Positions 1-13,492 of a DNA stretch of 64,000 nt are shown one piece after another. The notes beneath the pieces are model-generated. The model was not told where the DNA came from. It searched no databases and saw only the letters and a program-made list of their open reading frames with translations. A program made the position numbers and the translations under genes. Within the stretch, counting starts at the first letter, position 1, and every line of letters begins with the position of its first letter. This DNA is from Arabidopsis thaliana (lineage: Eukaryota > Streptophyta > Magnoliopsida > Brassicales > Brassicaceae): assembly GCF_000001735.4 (NCBI RefSeq), contig NC_003070.9, forward strand, positions 5,580,001 through 5,644,000, in the 5' to 3' direction.

Positions 1-19
1 TTCTAATGCTTTATTGCAG

Positions 20-585
20 AGGATTTCAGAACGAAATCGTTAGGGCCTATGCTCAAGATCACCTCTTTGACGTCGTCACTAATTCAATCGGCTTAGCAAC
101 AGCTGTCTTGGCCGTCAAATTCTACTGGTGGATTGATCCTACCGGTGCTATACTTGTAAGTAACTAACTTAGGAATCTAAAATGATCAAGAAATGTCTCG
201 TCGGATTACTAAAACGTTTTTTTTTTCCTTTTTATGGTTGCAGATTGCTTTGTACACCATAGCAACATGGGCAAGAACCGTACTAGAGAACGTCCATTCA
301 CTGATCGGCCGCTCTGCGCCACCAGATTTCTTGGCGAAACTGACATTCTTGATATGGAACCATCACGAACAAATTAAGCATATTGACACAGTAAGGGCTT
401 ACACTTTTGGGTCACACTACTTTGTGGAAGTGGACATTGTTTTGCCAGAGGACATGAGACTACAAGAGGCTCACAACATCGGAGAGACTCTTCAGGAAAA
501 GCTCGAGCAGCTCGCTGAAGTAGAACGAGCTTTTGTCCACATAGACTTTGAGTTCACTCATCGTCCTGAACACAAGTGTAACTAG
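20..585 (+). CDS. MTP10: Cation diffusion facilitator (Mn-CDF/MTP), 3' two exons only
   Basis: Partial gene cut by the left window edge. Two exons are visible, 20-155 and 244-585, with an AG acceptor before 20, GTAAGT at 156 and an AG ending at 243. The first exon reads [19 protein letters not shown] and so on, containing the HLFDV form of the HxxxD metal-site motif of transmembrane helix 5 in the CDF family, followed by a hydrophobic helix. The second exon encodes the last membrane segment and the soluble C-terminal ferredoxin-like domain (about 113 residues), ending in HRPEHKCN before TAG at 583. CDF proteins of this plant group move Mn2+ or similar divalent metals out of the cytosol into endomembrane compartments in exchange for protons. 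The MTP10 assignment (At1g16310) rests on recalled gene order; MTP9 is a close paralogue. Confidence 0.85.
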
Positions 586-950
586 ATTTTAAGTAGTAAT
601 TTGTAGTACTATAATTAGTTCTTTAGTTTATGTACTCTTCGTGTCGTTTTTGTCTATATAGATACTTGAACGTTGTGCCGTCTCTGTTTATCGAATGCGC
701 ATTGTGTGTCGTTTGAAGCTAATCGTCGACATTAATAGCGTTTCAAACACTAAACTCAAAATAAAGATAAAATCATATATAATAAAATAATGAATTTTAA
801 ATGAAAACCACTCAAAATGGTTTTTATCTATCTTCCGACAAAATTCCGTGCTTCATTGCTCTTCTCCACAAGACAACATTTCTCTGGCTCAGAATCGACG
901 CCATGGAAATGTAAAGAAGAAACAAAGACGAGCTCTCAAATCCAGCAGCA
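586..950. other. Intergenic: MTP10 3' region and DUF2358 gene 5' region
   Basis: This stretch lies between two genes on the same strand. It is AT-rich after 720. It should contain the 3'UTR of the metal transporter and the promoter and leader of the next gene. No further coding signal is convincing. Open frames from 817 overlap the next gene's first exon in another frame. Confidence 0.5.
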
Positions 951-1932
951 ATGGCTTTTCTTCTTTCTAATCTATCATCTCCGTCAATCCATCTTCAAAC
1001 CGGAAAATACCCAAACCTTAAACCCATTTTCAGTCAATCTCTATCGTCTTCGTCTTCTGTTAGCTACGAATTTGTAGAAGAGAATCTATCTACACTCTCT
1101 CTATTGAGCATCCAGTCTCCTCCTCTTAAAGACACGCAAGTTCAGACAAGACACAGTTCGCAAGATAAGCATAATAACCACGACAGAGATGAATTCTATA
1201 TCAATCTTGGTGTCGCTGTCCGTACACTTCGTGAAGATTTGCCTTTGCTCTTCACTAGAGATCTTAATTACGACATCTACAGGTAAATTTCTCGTTTGGG
1301 TATTTGATAATTGATGAAAGAAAGAATCTTTGGATGCTATCTTCAGAAATTTATCATTTTGGTATAAAAAAGGAGCTTCCTTTGATCTCTCTGTTTGTGA
1401 ATGTTTCTCTTAGAAATTCAGAATATTTTTTTTGTTTGACAGGGATGATATAACATTTGTGGATCCGATGAACACATTCACTGGGATGGACAACTACAAG
1501 ATTATCTTCTGGGCACTCAGATTTCATGGGAAGATATTGTTCAGAGATATCTCACTTGAGATCTTCAGAGTATGGCAACCATCAGAGAACATGATTCTCA
1601 TCAGGTGGAATCTCAAGGGTGTGCCTAGAGTTCCATGGGAAGCTAAAGGAGAGTTTCAAGGCACTTCTCGGTATAAACTCGACCGTAATGGCAAAATCTA
1701 TGAGCATAAAGTCGATAACTTGGCCTTCAATTTCCCTCAACAGCTCAAACCTGCAGCTTCGGTTTTGGATTTGGTGACTGCTTCCCCTGCAAGCAGTCCT
1801 AATCCTACGTTCTTTTTCAGTCCTGTGGACTCTTATTCATCTTCATGGGTTAAGTTTTATCAAGCGGTGAGAGGGACATTGGAGACAGAGGATATGTTTG
1901 TAACAACAGACTGTTTAGTCACATGCTCATAG
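951..1932 (+). CDS. DUF2358 family protein, probably plastid-targeted
   Basis: Two exons, 951-1282 and 1443-1932, join in phase as ...DIYR|DDITF and give 273 residues. The first about 90 residues are rich in Ser, Pro and Gln with few acidic residues, typical of a chloroplast transit peptide. The conserved part starts near NLGVAVRTLREDLPLLF and continues through RDDITFVDPMNTFTGMDNYK, the usual DUF2358 pattern (an NTF2-like fold is predicted for this family). The biochemical role is unknown. The ATG at 951 is the only start that keeps the transit-like leader in frame. It corresponds by order to At1g16320. It is convergent with the cyclin gene that follows. Confidence 0.85.
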
Positions 1933-2386
1933 TGGAAGTAGAGTTGCGATATAGACACTCAAGGTCACACTTCTCAGGTGTATATAGTTTTTACATTAAA
2001 GGTTTCATATATATGAGTAGATCTGGTTGACTTAATTCTTGGGAAACCTAGAATTGTTATGTTGTTCCAAAAGCTTTATACAACGTTATCAATACAATGG
2101 AGTTTTGTCTTTATGATTATGTGAAACAGTAATATTACTCAGTGGTTAAACACACAGAAAAAAACCAACACACCTAATCAAAGAATCACCATTAGCCTGA
2201 GTTTTCTTAATATCCGGCTAGAGTCCATGTAAATGTTGTATCTCCCTGCAATTTCCGAGTAAGGATGAACAAGATCAGTTCAATAGAGAAAACGAATAGA
2301 AAACAAGTTTTCAGCTCATGAACATATGTATATATATACACACCTTTAGACTGGTCAGGCTTGCCATGACTTTTGTATAGTTCAAC
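1933..2386. other. Convergent 3' intergenic region
   Basis: Facing 3' ends of the DUF2358 gene (+) and the cyclin gene (-). It is AT-rich with several AATAAA-like stretches. No coding region is supported here. Confidence 0.5.
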
Positions 2387-5300
2387 TTAGAGAGGGAGTT
2401 TATCTAAGGGCTTCAAGACTGCGACGTTACTGCGATCTGGATTTATGTACTTCTCATAAGTGACCCTCAGGTTTCCTGTTTTAGCAGCTTTGTGAAACCT
2501 TAAGATCATGTCAGAACAGTCCCTGTGATAAGAAAATTGTGTAAGATTAGTTAAAGAATGTAACTAGTCTAAGTGATCTACAAGGAGGAGTTATTAATGA
2601 GATTTTAACTTACTTCATCTGGGAGACATTGTAGTGGGTATGGTTGTTTAGGAGCGAGGTCCAAACTGGAGTCATATGCAAAGTGCATCTGGCAACATAA
2701 ATGGCTGATGCACATAGCAGTGATGGCTTATACTTCAAAGCTTCGTACTCAACCAAACACAACTCGATAAGGTAGAAGGCGAGTTGTTCAAGCTGATAAT
2801 AGAAATAATACTATTCAATGTCTACCTATTCAAACAGAAGAATTTTATAGGTTATTAAAGCATACAATGCAGGTTTTTCGCGTACCTTCTTATTGGATTG
2901 AGCAGCTTTTAGGAACCTCAACATGAAAACATAGGGGGTGGGTGCATTCAAACGGAACTTTAACTGTTTAAGCATACTTCTCTCCTGAAAATGAAAATTA
3001 GGATAAGTTACAAGGGGAAATACGCAAATGACCCGTATTTTTTATAAAGAATAGAGAAGTTTGACTATAAACAGAGTTCATTATATACCATTCCCAAGAT
3101 TTGTTCTCTGGTGTATGATTCTGCGGATATGCTGATCAAGTCTTTGATCTGCACATGGACAAAGAAAATAGATTGTAAATGTCTATTTTCAGGAGAGGTA
3201 TTAGCTTTCAGGATAAATGTCTCTTACCCTAGGATGCCAGTAGTCCTCATATTTAGATGCCAATAAGAGTGCAGTAAGACCTATCAATTGCATCTCATTT
3301 TTATGTATTGGAACTTGGGAGAGGTAACGGTCTAATAAGTCCATTGTCAGGTAAAGAGTCTCATGCATTAGATCAAATTTGAAATGAACCTGCAAACAAT
3401 AAGTAAAACCTAAGTTTCCACAAGAAGAAGTAGGGATAATATCAAGTTGAAATGGAACCAAAAATATACTGCACTCACTTCGATAAGCCAGTTGATCAAA
3501 ATTCCACGCGTAACTGGACTGACTTCTGCATGAGCTGACAAGTAATGTCCCAAAGCTGGATTTAATGCCTGCAACAATATTTCACGTTAAGCTACTGGAA
3601 AGCTAAAATTCAATATTCAAACTGCAAGTAAAATTACCAAATTAGTAATATTAGAGAAAAAGAAGTTGATGTATGTGGAAGAAATAAGTGGATTACTTCT
3701 GCAGTCCAATAGAACTGATATATGTCATCCACATATTCTGCAACTTCCAGCTGATTGGATTCATCATCAATGCTTGGAAGTTTTTCTGGCTCTGTGGTTT
3801 CACCATTTTTCTCATCGAACTGCAAGTAAAATTACCAAATTAGTAATATTAGAGAAAAAGAAGTCACAAGAAACAACACAACTAATAAATTACGAACCTT
3901 TGATCCATTCACTAGTAGAGATGTGAAAGACTTTCTACGTTTTGATTTTGGCTTCGCTGTAACATCCAACACTTTTGTTGTTGGGTCTTTGTTTCCACTA
4001 GATGAACTCTCTCCTTGAGTGTCTTCTTCAAGACATTTTGTCTCAACCTTTTCCGGAAGTGACAGTGTTGAGGCAACTGCAGAAGAAGGGATTGAAGAAA
4101 TAGATCTTGATTTACTTCTACCCACTGGGGGCTTCTTAAGAGAGCTACGGTTTTGTAGCGAAGTCTTTACAGTTGTCTGGATCTTGAGTAAGAGAGAAAG
4201 CTTATCACATATTTAATAAACAAAAATCCTCAATACGACTGTAACTATTGCCCGATGAAATGATCACGAGCAAGAAAACAAAGATGAAAGAAGAATGATT
4301 TAGCAGTTCAATGATGATAATAGCCAAGGCCAAATAGTGTGGCTTTAATGGAAATGAATCACTTGCATAGATATGAAAGGACTAAGGTGTATACCTTGAT
4401 AGATTTCCTTACGAAACGGACGTTATTCTTACTCTGCTTATTGCCGTCCCTAAGCATGTAAAGAAAATAAACTTAGCAACTTGGGATATAAGTTGCTGCC
4501 CACAAACGATAAAAGAAAAAAATAATCTGATTCTCCAAGATGTAAAAAAGTCGTGCATTGATAATGAAAATGCAAACAAGGATTCTGTGAATGTAGACAA
4601 TTTGATAGTTGGAAGTAGACATGTGTGATACGCAAGAGAGAAACAACTTCACTTATTTAATGATGATATCAGAATTAAGCATATTTACTTACGATTGTAT
4701 AGAGCCGACACTTGTTCGAGTTTTCCAAGTATAGGTTCCGGCACTGCTTAGCTGCGGGACAGCTTGGTTGCTGGCTTTACTGGCTGAAACAATGCAACAT
4801 CAATCATATCAGATACTGACCAATCAAGTTACAATTTTAACATACACATTTCCATCAGAAGTTAGAAAAGAAATCCATGTTACCTAGACCCTGACCCAAT
4901 TGTTTCGAATTTAAGCCTGAGACATTGAACTGCGCCAAGATAGTAAATACACAATTAGTAAACTGTCCTAAATGATTAGCCTCACGAGTTGTTGTACAGC
5001 CAGTTGTAAGAAAAAAAAACAATCTCAAATTAGATTGATAACAACCTTTTTTAAGCTCTTATCTGTGAGGCTTGTTCTCTTTAAAGTTGGTAAGGACTTT
5101 CTGCAAGCACAAATCAATCAAGGAAGTTAATCAATGAATGATGTAAATCATTCTCAGCAGATACTAAAGAAAATGGCTGGTAGATTAATAATGTTTTCGC
5201 TATGGTGAATGAACAACAGGTTACTTGATGAGAGCTTTGACATATTGATAGGTAATGTAGGGCATAAACAAGATATCTATTTTTTCTTGGAAAATTCTTC

Positions 5301-7391
5301 AAACTAGTCTGGAAGCGGATAATCTATTATGCATGAGATTAGCACGAAGGTACCTTGTTCCACCAGCCGTTGATCCAAGGCTCAAGGTTTTGTTTTTGAT
5401 GAATTTCTGACCTAAAATATGATTTAAAACAAAGTTAAGATAAATGGCAAAGATCAACTAAAGCCATAGCCATGAAAACAAACATAACATTTAGGAAGTC
5501 ACCTGTCTTGTAAAGGTTATTGTTCCCAAGTTCGGTGGTTCTTTTACTCACATTCTCCTATATCAGAAAAAAGAAACAATCTAGAATCAAGGCTTGCAAG
5601 AAAAATGAAGGAAATGGCCATCAAGTAGTTTAACTGATGAATCTCATGCTTTAAGACACAAAGTTTGTAATATTTGCTGTAACTCATATGCTGATGAATT
5701 GTGATATTCTGGTTAATCTCATAACTGCATCTAGTCATAGTAATTTGCAAGTATACAACATGATATAGTTTGCCAATACGCTTGCTATACCTTAGTAGAC
5801 TTTTTCACTGAGATATTATTAGCTCTGGTTGGACCAACTGAGACCCTACACATGGAAAGGTCAATTAGCCCAGCATCATCAACTCATTTTCAAACATCAG
5901 ATATTATATACATGGAACTGTACGGATTCGTTCTGTAAAAGCTCATCAACTGAGATGAACGACTAATCCTAAGTAGAGATGTAACGTATTGCATGTATAT
6001 GATGTGTATAGCAGCAGCTAACGATTACTGCATACCTTTTCGGATTTGCCATTTTTACACCTTTCCATTTCCTGCATTGTTGCATGTTCAGTAGAATAGT
6101 TTTAGAACAGAATGCAAATCAGTACAATAAAAACTAACTAACTGATTAAGAAGTGAAGACCATGGCAGTTAATAACTCTTTTCCATGAGGGATAACAAAA
6201 AACCCTTAAAAGTTAAGCAATTTTACATGGTACTGCTGCCACAAAGCGTTGGAATCCTTAGAGTGTTCCCACCAAGATTACTTAAATCAGCCAAAGCTTT
6301 TCTTGTGACTTTAGTGTATTCCTCTGAAAAGGAGACAAATATCGGAGTTAACTTTCAAAACTAGGTCCCAAAAATGTAATGAAGATATACTCTCCCTTAT
6401 AAAGCTTACCCCAGTTTTCAATACTGCTTTTGCCCTTTCCTGTGATTCTCGAATTTTCCTTCTTTTTGAATCAAAACAAAAGTGCATTAACATGTGAATA
6501 AGTGCATAACATCCAACACTTGTATGAACTCAGAAACAGGGAAAAGGGATAAACCTTCATATTGTTTGTGTTAGAAGTTGCTCCTAAACCATTGCTAATT
6601 GTTACAGACTTTCTCCTAAACAATGTAAAAGCAGAAGATTAATTCTTACAGATTCGTAAAGTCAATTTCTTCATGATCAAGCCAAAATATGCACCAGTAA
6701 ATACATCATGTAATGGATGGAAGAAAACAGAATAATTGTAAAAACAGCAACACAAACCTCAAAGGAATACGAGTCTTCTTCTGTGAAGTACCTCTGCAGA
6801 AAGAAATAGGTACAGTTTAATCCAGATTAACAAATAGCAACAGTTTAATTCAGATTACTGAAAGATGAATTGCAAGAGGATCCACTTACATTGTACTGGC
6901 TGGATCAGTTTTCTGATTATCGGAGAAGATTTTGAAACTCCTAGTACTCACTGTTTAACATGTAAACATTTTTTTAGAACTGAATAAGGTTCACCAAGTA
7001 ACTAACAGAGGATAAAATAGTCTCTCTTACCTCGATTTCCAAGAATATCATCTCTACTTAGTCGTGGTGCCTACAAAAGTAAATCAATCGTAAGTGAAAT
7101 AAGAAGCAAGGCTTTATCCCCTGTGATTTTAAGATGAAGTTGATCTAACTAACCAAATCTGAGAGTAGTAAGCTACTGAAAACTCAAGAATCTAATCTTG
7201 TGATAAAAGAAGCAGAAATAGGCAAATACCATAATATCTTCTATCTTCGAAACAATTCAAGATCCCTAATCCTAATCTCGTTTAAAATAACAAGCCCTCG
7301 CTCGAATCTCAAATTCATCTGCGATGAACGTAGTAACCCTAACTCGTTTTTTGAAGAAATTAGGATTTTCACGTACCTTCGCGAACGCCAT
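2387..7391 (-). CDS. CYCB3;1: B3-type mitotic cyclin, 23 coding exons
   Basis: I traced 23 exons: 7391-7377, 7070-7031, 6950-6890, 6793-6758, 6615-6555, 6458-6410, 6323-6227, 6071-6036, 5845-5791, 5557-5503, 5411-5354, 5100-5046, 4929-4884, 4783-4693, 4449-4395, 4176-3898, 3819-3697, 3568-3479, 3389-3228, 3148-3089, 2984-2886, 2792-2614, 2522-2387. They join in phase to about 645 residues (the published model is about 648, so one border may be off). The cyclin box starts near ALNPALGHYLSAHAEVSP and includes INWLIEVHFKFDLMHETLYL, the B-type signature with HxKF. A destruction box of RxxLxxLxN form, RKALADLSN, lies in exon 7 and predicts APC/C-dependent turnover at mitosis. The product should activate CDKs at G2/M in the nucleus. 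The N-terminal half is basic and Ser-rich and is built from many exons of about 36-97 nt. By order it is At1g16330. Confidence 0.85.
3620..3864. repeat. 47-bp perfect direct repeat flanking a cyclin exon
   Basis: The same 47 bases occur at 3620-3666 and 3818-3864 (offset 198 bp), starting AACTGCAAGTAAAATTACCA. The second copy contains the polypyrimidine tract and TTGCAG acceptor of the exon at 3819-3697 as read on the minus strand. The first copy therefore places an identical second acceptor inside the next intron. Confidence 0.9.
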
Positions 7392-8122
7392 TTTCCTCAA
7401 ATCTCCAGATCTTCTGCTTTGTTCTTCCCAGAAACCCAATTGCAAGAGAGTTCTACCGTTGCAAATTCCCAAAAGTAGCGACGCCGCTTCTCAAGTATTT
7501 GAAATTGAGCCTATCTAATTTACGATTATGCCCCTTCTGTTGCTACGTATTTTCTGCTTTTGTTTGGGCTTTGTTTACCCAAGCCCATTTTAATCCAACC
7601 TAGAGCTTGTCAGACCCATCATTCTATTATTCTGAAAAAATAAAATAAAAGAACTTCACTGTTTGCATTTTGTTAGTTTGTTCAGTTTCTCAGAGGATAC
7701 TGTGCAAGTGCAACAACATAAATTTCAAGTCCATAGAAAGAAACCATGCATTATGTAAAAAAACTTAAAGAAAAGACTACAAGATCAGGTATAGAAAAAG
7801 TGCTTTATGTTGACATAAAAAGTAATTTAACTTCTAATTGTTGTTTATTTCTTCAAAAATAAAACAAACTTAGACATTTGATATCATATCAGGCAACATC
7901 AGCTACTTTGAATATACATTAGTCACTGTGGAGAGATGTGTTTTGCCAAATAATGCTTATTGCTCCGACAAGATTGAAATATTATCAAGAAGATGTAGTT
8001 GCACCCAAAGTGACGTACGGACCTGCAAAATGCAGAAAAGAATCAGCAAATGATGAGAAAACAAACAAAGAGAGTTCAACATTTCTATCTTGATTTATCG
8101 GTCACTAACACACCCTTTGATT
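7392..8122. other. Intergenic: cyclin promoter side and KDSA2 3' side
   Basis: No gene is seen. The first part is the 5' leader and promoter of the minus-strand cyclin gene. The part from about 7620 is AT-rich and ends at the 3' side of KDSA2. Small open frames at 7200-7518 have no supporting features. Confidence 0.5.
7454..7464 (-). promoter_or_regulatory. Candidate MSA-like mitotic element upstream of the cyclin gene
   Basis: On the minus strand this reads TTGCAACGGTA, containing the AACGG core of the mitosis-specific activator element bound by three-repeat MYB factors. It lies about 65 bp upstream of the cyclin start codon, where such elements are common in B-type cyclin genes. This is a match by eye to a short motif. 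Confidence 0.35.
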
Positions 8123-10469
<2,347 letters not shown>

Positions 10470-10950
10470 TTCTATAGTAGAGCTTAAGATCAGATAACAA
10501 AACCTCAACTTCCAAAATCAGAATCTAAAATTCACGAAAGAACTTATGATAATTTCTCTACATTGATCTGCATCGAAGAAAATCACAAATCAAGGATTTA
10601 GGATTCTGACCTTTAACTGGAAGTTGTAGTGTGAGTGAAGGCAGTGAGATGCCAAAATAGAAATTGCCAATGGCCGAGAGGTGATGTTCGGATACGCCAA
10701 CAGTACTGTCCCTGGCGTGGATAATCATTATCCGGTTTTAATTCAATTCATAGATCGTTAAACCAATCGGTTAATAAATAAAATTCTATTTGATTTGGTT
10801 TAATTTCTTCGGTTCCGGTTTTATCTTTTCACCAACATTTTCGTTTGTCATCTTTCGCACCTAAACCTTCACCTACTCCTCCACTGAACCCTAGCTTACA
10901 CTCACTGTTCATTTCTCTCTATTGGCATCGACGCCATTGTTGGACTGAAG
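10470..10950. promoter_or_regulatory. Divergent promoter between KDSA2 and IMP dehydrogenase
   Basis: The start codons of KDSA2 (minus) and the IMPDH gene (plus) are 481 bp apart, so both 5' leaders and promoters must lie here. The sequence carries ACCCTAGC near 10885 (close to the telo-box found in many housekeeping plant promoters). No TATA box is obvious on either side. Confidence 0.5.
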
Positions 10951-12872
10951 ATGTCAGGATTCGAAGATGGATTTTCAGCTGAAAAGCTATTCTCACAAGG
11001 ATACTCATACACCTACGACGATGTGATATTTCTACCACACTTCATCGACTTTTCCACTGACGCCGTCTCGCTATCCACGCGTCTCAGCAAGCGCGTCCCA
11101 CTCTCGATCCCATGCGTCGCTTCGCCGATGGACACTGTCTCGGAATCCCACATGGCTGCTGCAATGGCTGCTCTTGGAGGAATCGGAATCGTGCACTATA
11201 ACTGCGACATCGATACTCAAGCTTCCGTTATCCGTCACGCTAAATCGCTTCAAGTTCCGATTGCGTCTGATGCTGTTTTTAAATGCCCAGAGCACCAGAT
11301 TGGTTCTGTTGATGATTTTGGTCCTTCTTCCTTCGTTTTTGTCTCGCAGACGGGTATAATTTCACAATCAATTTCATACCTTTTAGCTGAAAGTTAGCTA
11401 CTTTCATTTTCAAAATTGTGAAATAGTTTCCATTTGACAACTTCGTTGTTGTTTGTTTGATGAATCAGGAACATTGACACCGAAATTGTTGGGTTATGTT
11501 TCAAAATCGGAGTGGTCGAGTATGAAAGATGACCAAAAGGAGGTGAAGATATATGATTACATGAAGAGTTGTGAGAACAAAGATTACTATGTGCCATGGG
11601 ATATTGATCTTGACAAGATTGAGGCGGTTTTGGAAGATAAGCAGAAAGGGTTTGTTGTTCTGGAGAAGGAAGGTGAGACTGTGAACGTAGTAACAAAAGA
11701 CGATGTGGAGAGGGTTAAAGGATATCCCAAGTTAGGGTCAGGAACTGTTGGTGCAGACAAGAAATGGATGGTTGGTGCTGCTATAGGGACAAGGGAATCA
11801 GACAAGGAGAGGCTAGAGCACTTAGTGAAAGCTGGAGCTAATGTTGTGGTGTTGGATAGTTCGCAAGGGAACTCGATTTACCAGCTTGAGATGATCAAGT
11901 ATGTGAAGAATACGTATCCGGAGTTGGATGTGGTCGGTGGGAATGTGGTGACTATGTACCAGGCTGAGAACTTGATCAAAGCAGGAGTTGATGGGTTAAG
12001 AGTTGGTATGGGATCTGGATCTATATGCACAACACAAGAGGTTTGTGCCGTTGGACGAGGACAGGTAAATGAAAAAGCTTTCATATTTGAAATAAAGTGC
12101 TAAGTTGATTCCATGAATTGCACCTTACAAAGTCGGGTTCTTTTATTTTTTGTGATTGGTTCTCTCTTAGGCTACTGCCGTGTACAAAGTCTCGACACTA
12201 GCTGCTCAGCACGGTGTACCTGTTATCGCAGATGGTGGCATCTCAAACTCAGGTCACATTGTGAAGGCTCTAGTTCTGGGAGCATCAACGGTGATGATGG
12301 GAAGCTTCTTGGCTGGAAGCACCGAGGCTCCTGGAGCCTATGAATATCGAGTAATTGCACACACCTTCCTACTTTGGATATTGATTAACCAACTTCCTTG
12401 ATATTTTCCTCAATATCTTGCTTTGTTTGGTCTGTTTTTATAGAACGGTAGGAGAGTGAAGAAATACAGAGGTATGGGTTCATTAGAAGCAATGACCAAA
12501 GGAAGCGACCAGAGATACTTGGGAGATACCGCGAAACTCAAGATTGCACAAGGAGTGGTTGGAGCGGTTGCAGATAAAGGCTCAGTGTTGAAGTTTATAC
12601 CATACACAATGCATGCCGTGAAGCAAGGTTTTCAAGATCTCGGTGCTTCTTCTTTGCAGTCTGCTCACGAGCTATTGAGAGATAATACCCTTAGACTCGA
12701 GGTATGTCGTTAATTCTACTCCTTGGAAAACTATCTTAAGCTGCGATTTCCGCTGTTTTGTTGTTAGTATTTACGTTGATGGTTTTGATGTTGTGAATAG
12801 GCTCGTACCGGTGCAGCACAGATAGAAGGTGGAATCCATGGACTGGTGTCTTACGAAAAGAAATCGTTTTAG
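10951..12872 (+). CDS. Inosine-5'-monophosphate dehydrogenase
   Basis: Five exons, 10951-11353, 11469-12064, 12171-12350, 12444-12701 and 12801-12872, sum to 1509 nt and 502 residues. The enzyme oxidises IMP to XMP with NAD+, the committed step of guanine nucleotide synthesis, in the cytosol. The N-terminus matches the family ([22 protein letters not shown]). The region encoded at the start of exon 2 ([17 protein letters not shown] onward) is the CBS/Bateman insert. The catalytic loop [13 protein letters not shown] has the nucleophilic Cys at about residue 321. The flap [15 protein letters not shown] is in exon 4. Nothing is missing. By order it is At1g16350. Confidence 0.95.
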
Positions 12873-13492
12873 CTTTCCCCAGTTTACTTTCTTATGTTAC
12901 AATGCACTACAGCACTTGTAGTGTCAACAATAAGGTCTTGTCTCACATGTAATCCTGTAATAGTTGAATCGTGTTTCTTAATGCTATTTCACTGCCCCAT
13001 TTCAATCATTTGGGATTATGGAATTATGTTATATAACTTTTGTTCGTGTTTTCAGTTTTGTATTAAACACAATAAATATGAATCTTGCTGGACCAAAATC
13101 AAAAGAAATTTTGTATTAAAATGGCTTGCCAGTTGCCACTCCATGCAAGTTGCAACCACTCATGTCCATTTTACATGATTCTGACATATCGATTCCTGAC
13201 CCAGTGATACCAACAAACTTTCCACCTTGGTCGCAGCGTTTACTTTAGTTAGTTCCCAACAAACTATGGGCCTATTTTGCAAACTAAAGACAGTCTCTAT
13301 CAAACAAAAAAATTATATATGATGTGATATAGTCTTATCATAAGAGCCGCTCTAGTCTTATGGGTTAGTGTCTATACATATAATTTCTCATAAACGGTAA
13401 ACATCTATTCTCATAGTGAATTTATTTACCAAAAGAAGGAGAAGTATGTGACAGATCCCAAATACAACAAACAAGAGCTTAAGAGAATCCTA
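12873..13492. other. Convergent 3' intergenic region
   Basis: This lies between the 3' ends of IMPDH (+) and the ALIS gene (-). It is AT-rich and should hold both 3'UTRs. An open frame at 12894-13178 is just 3'UTR sequence without family features. Confidence 0.5.
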
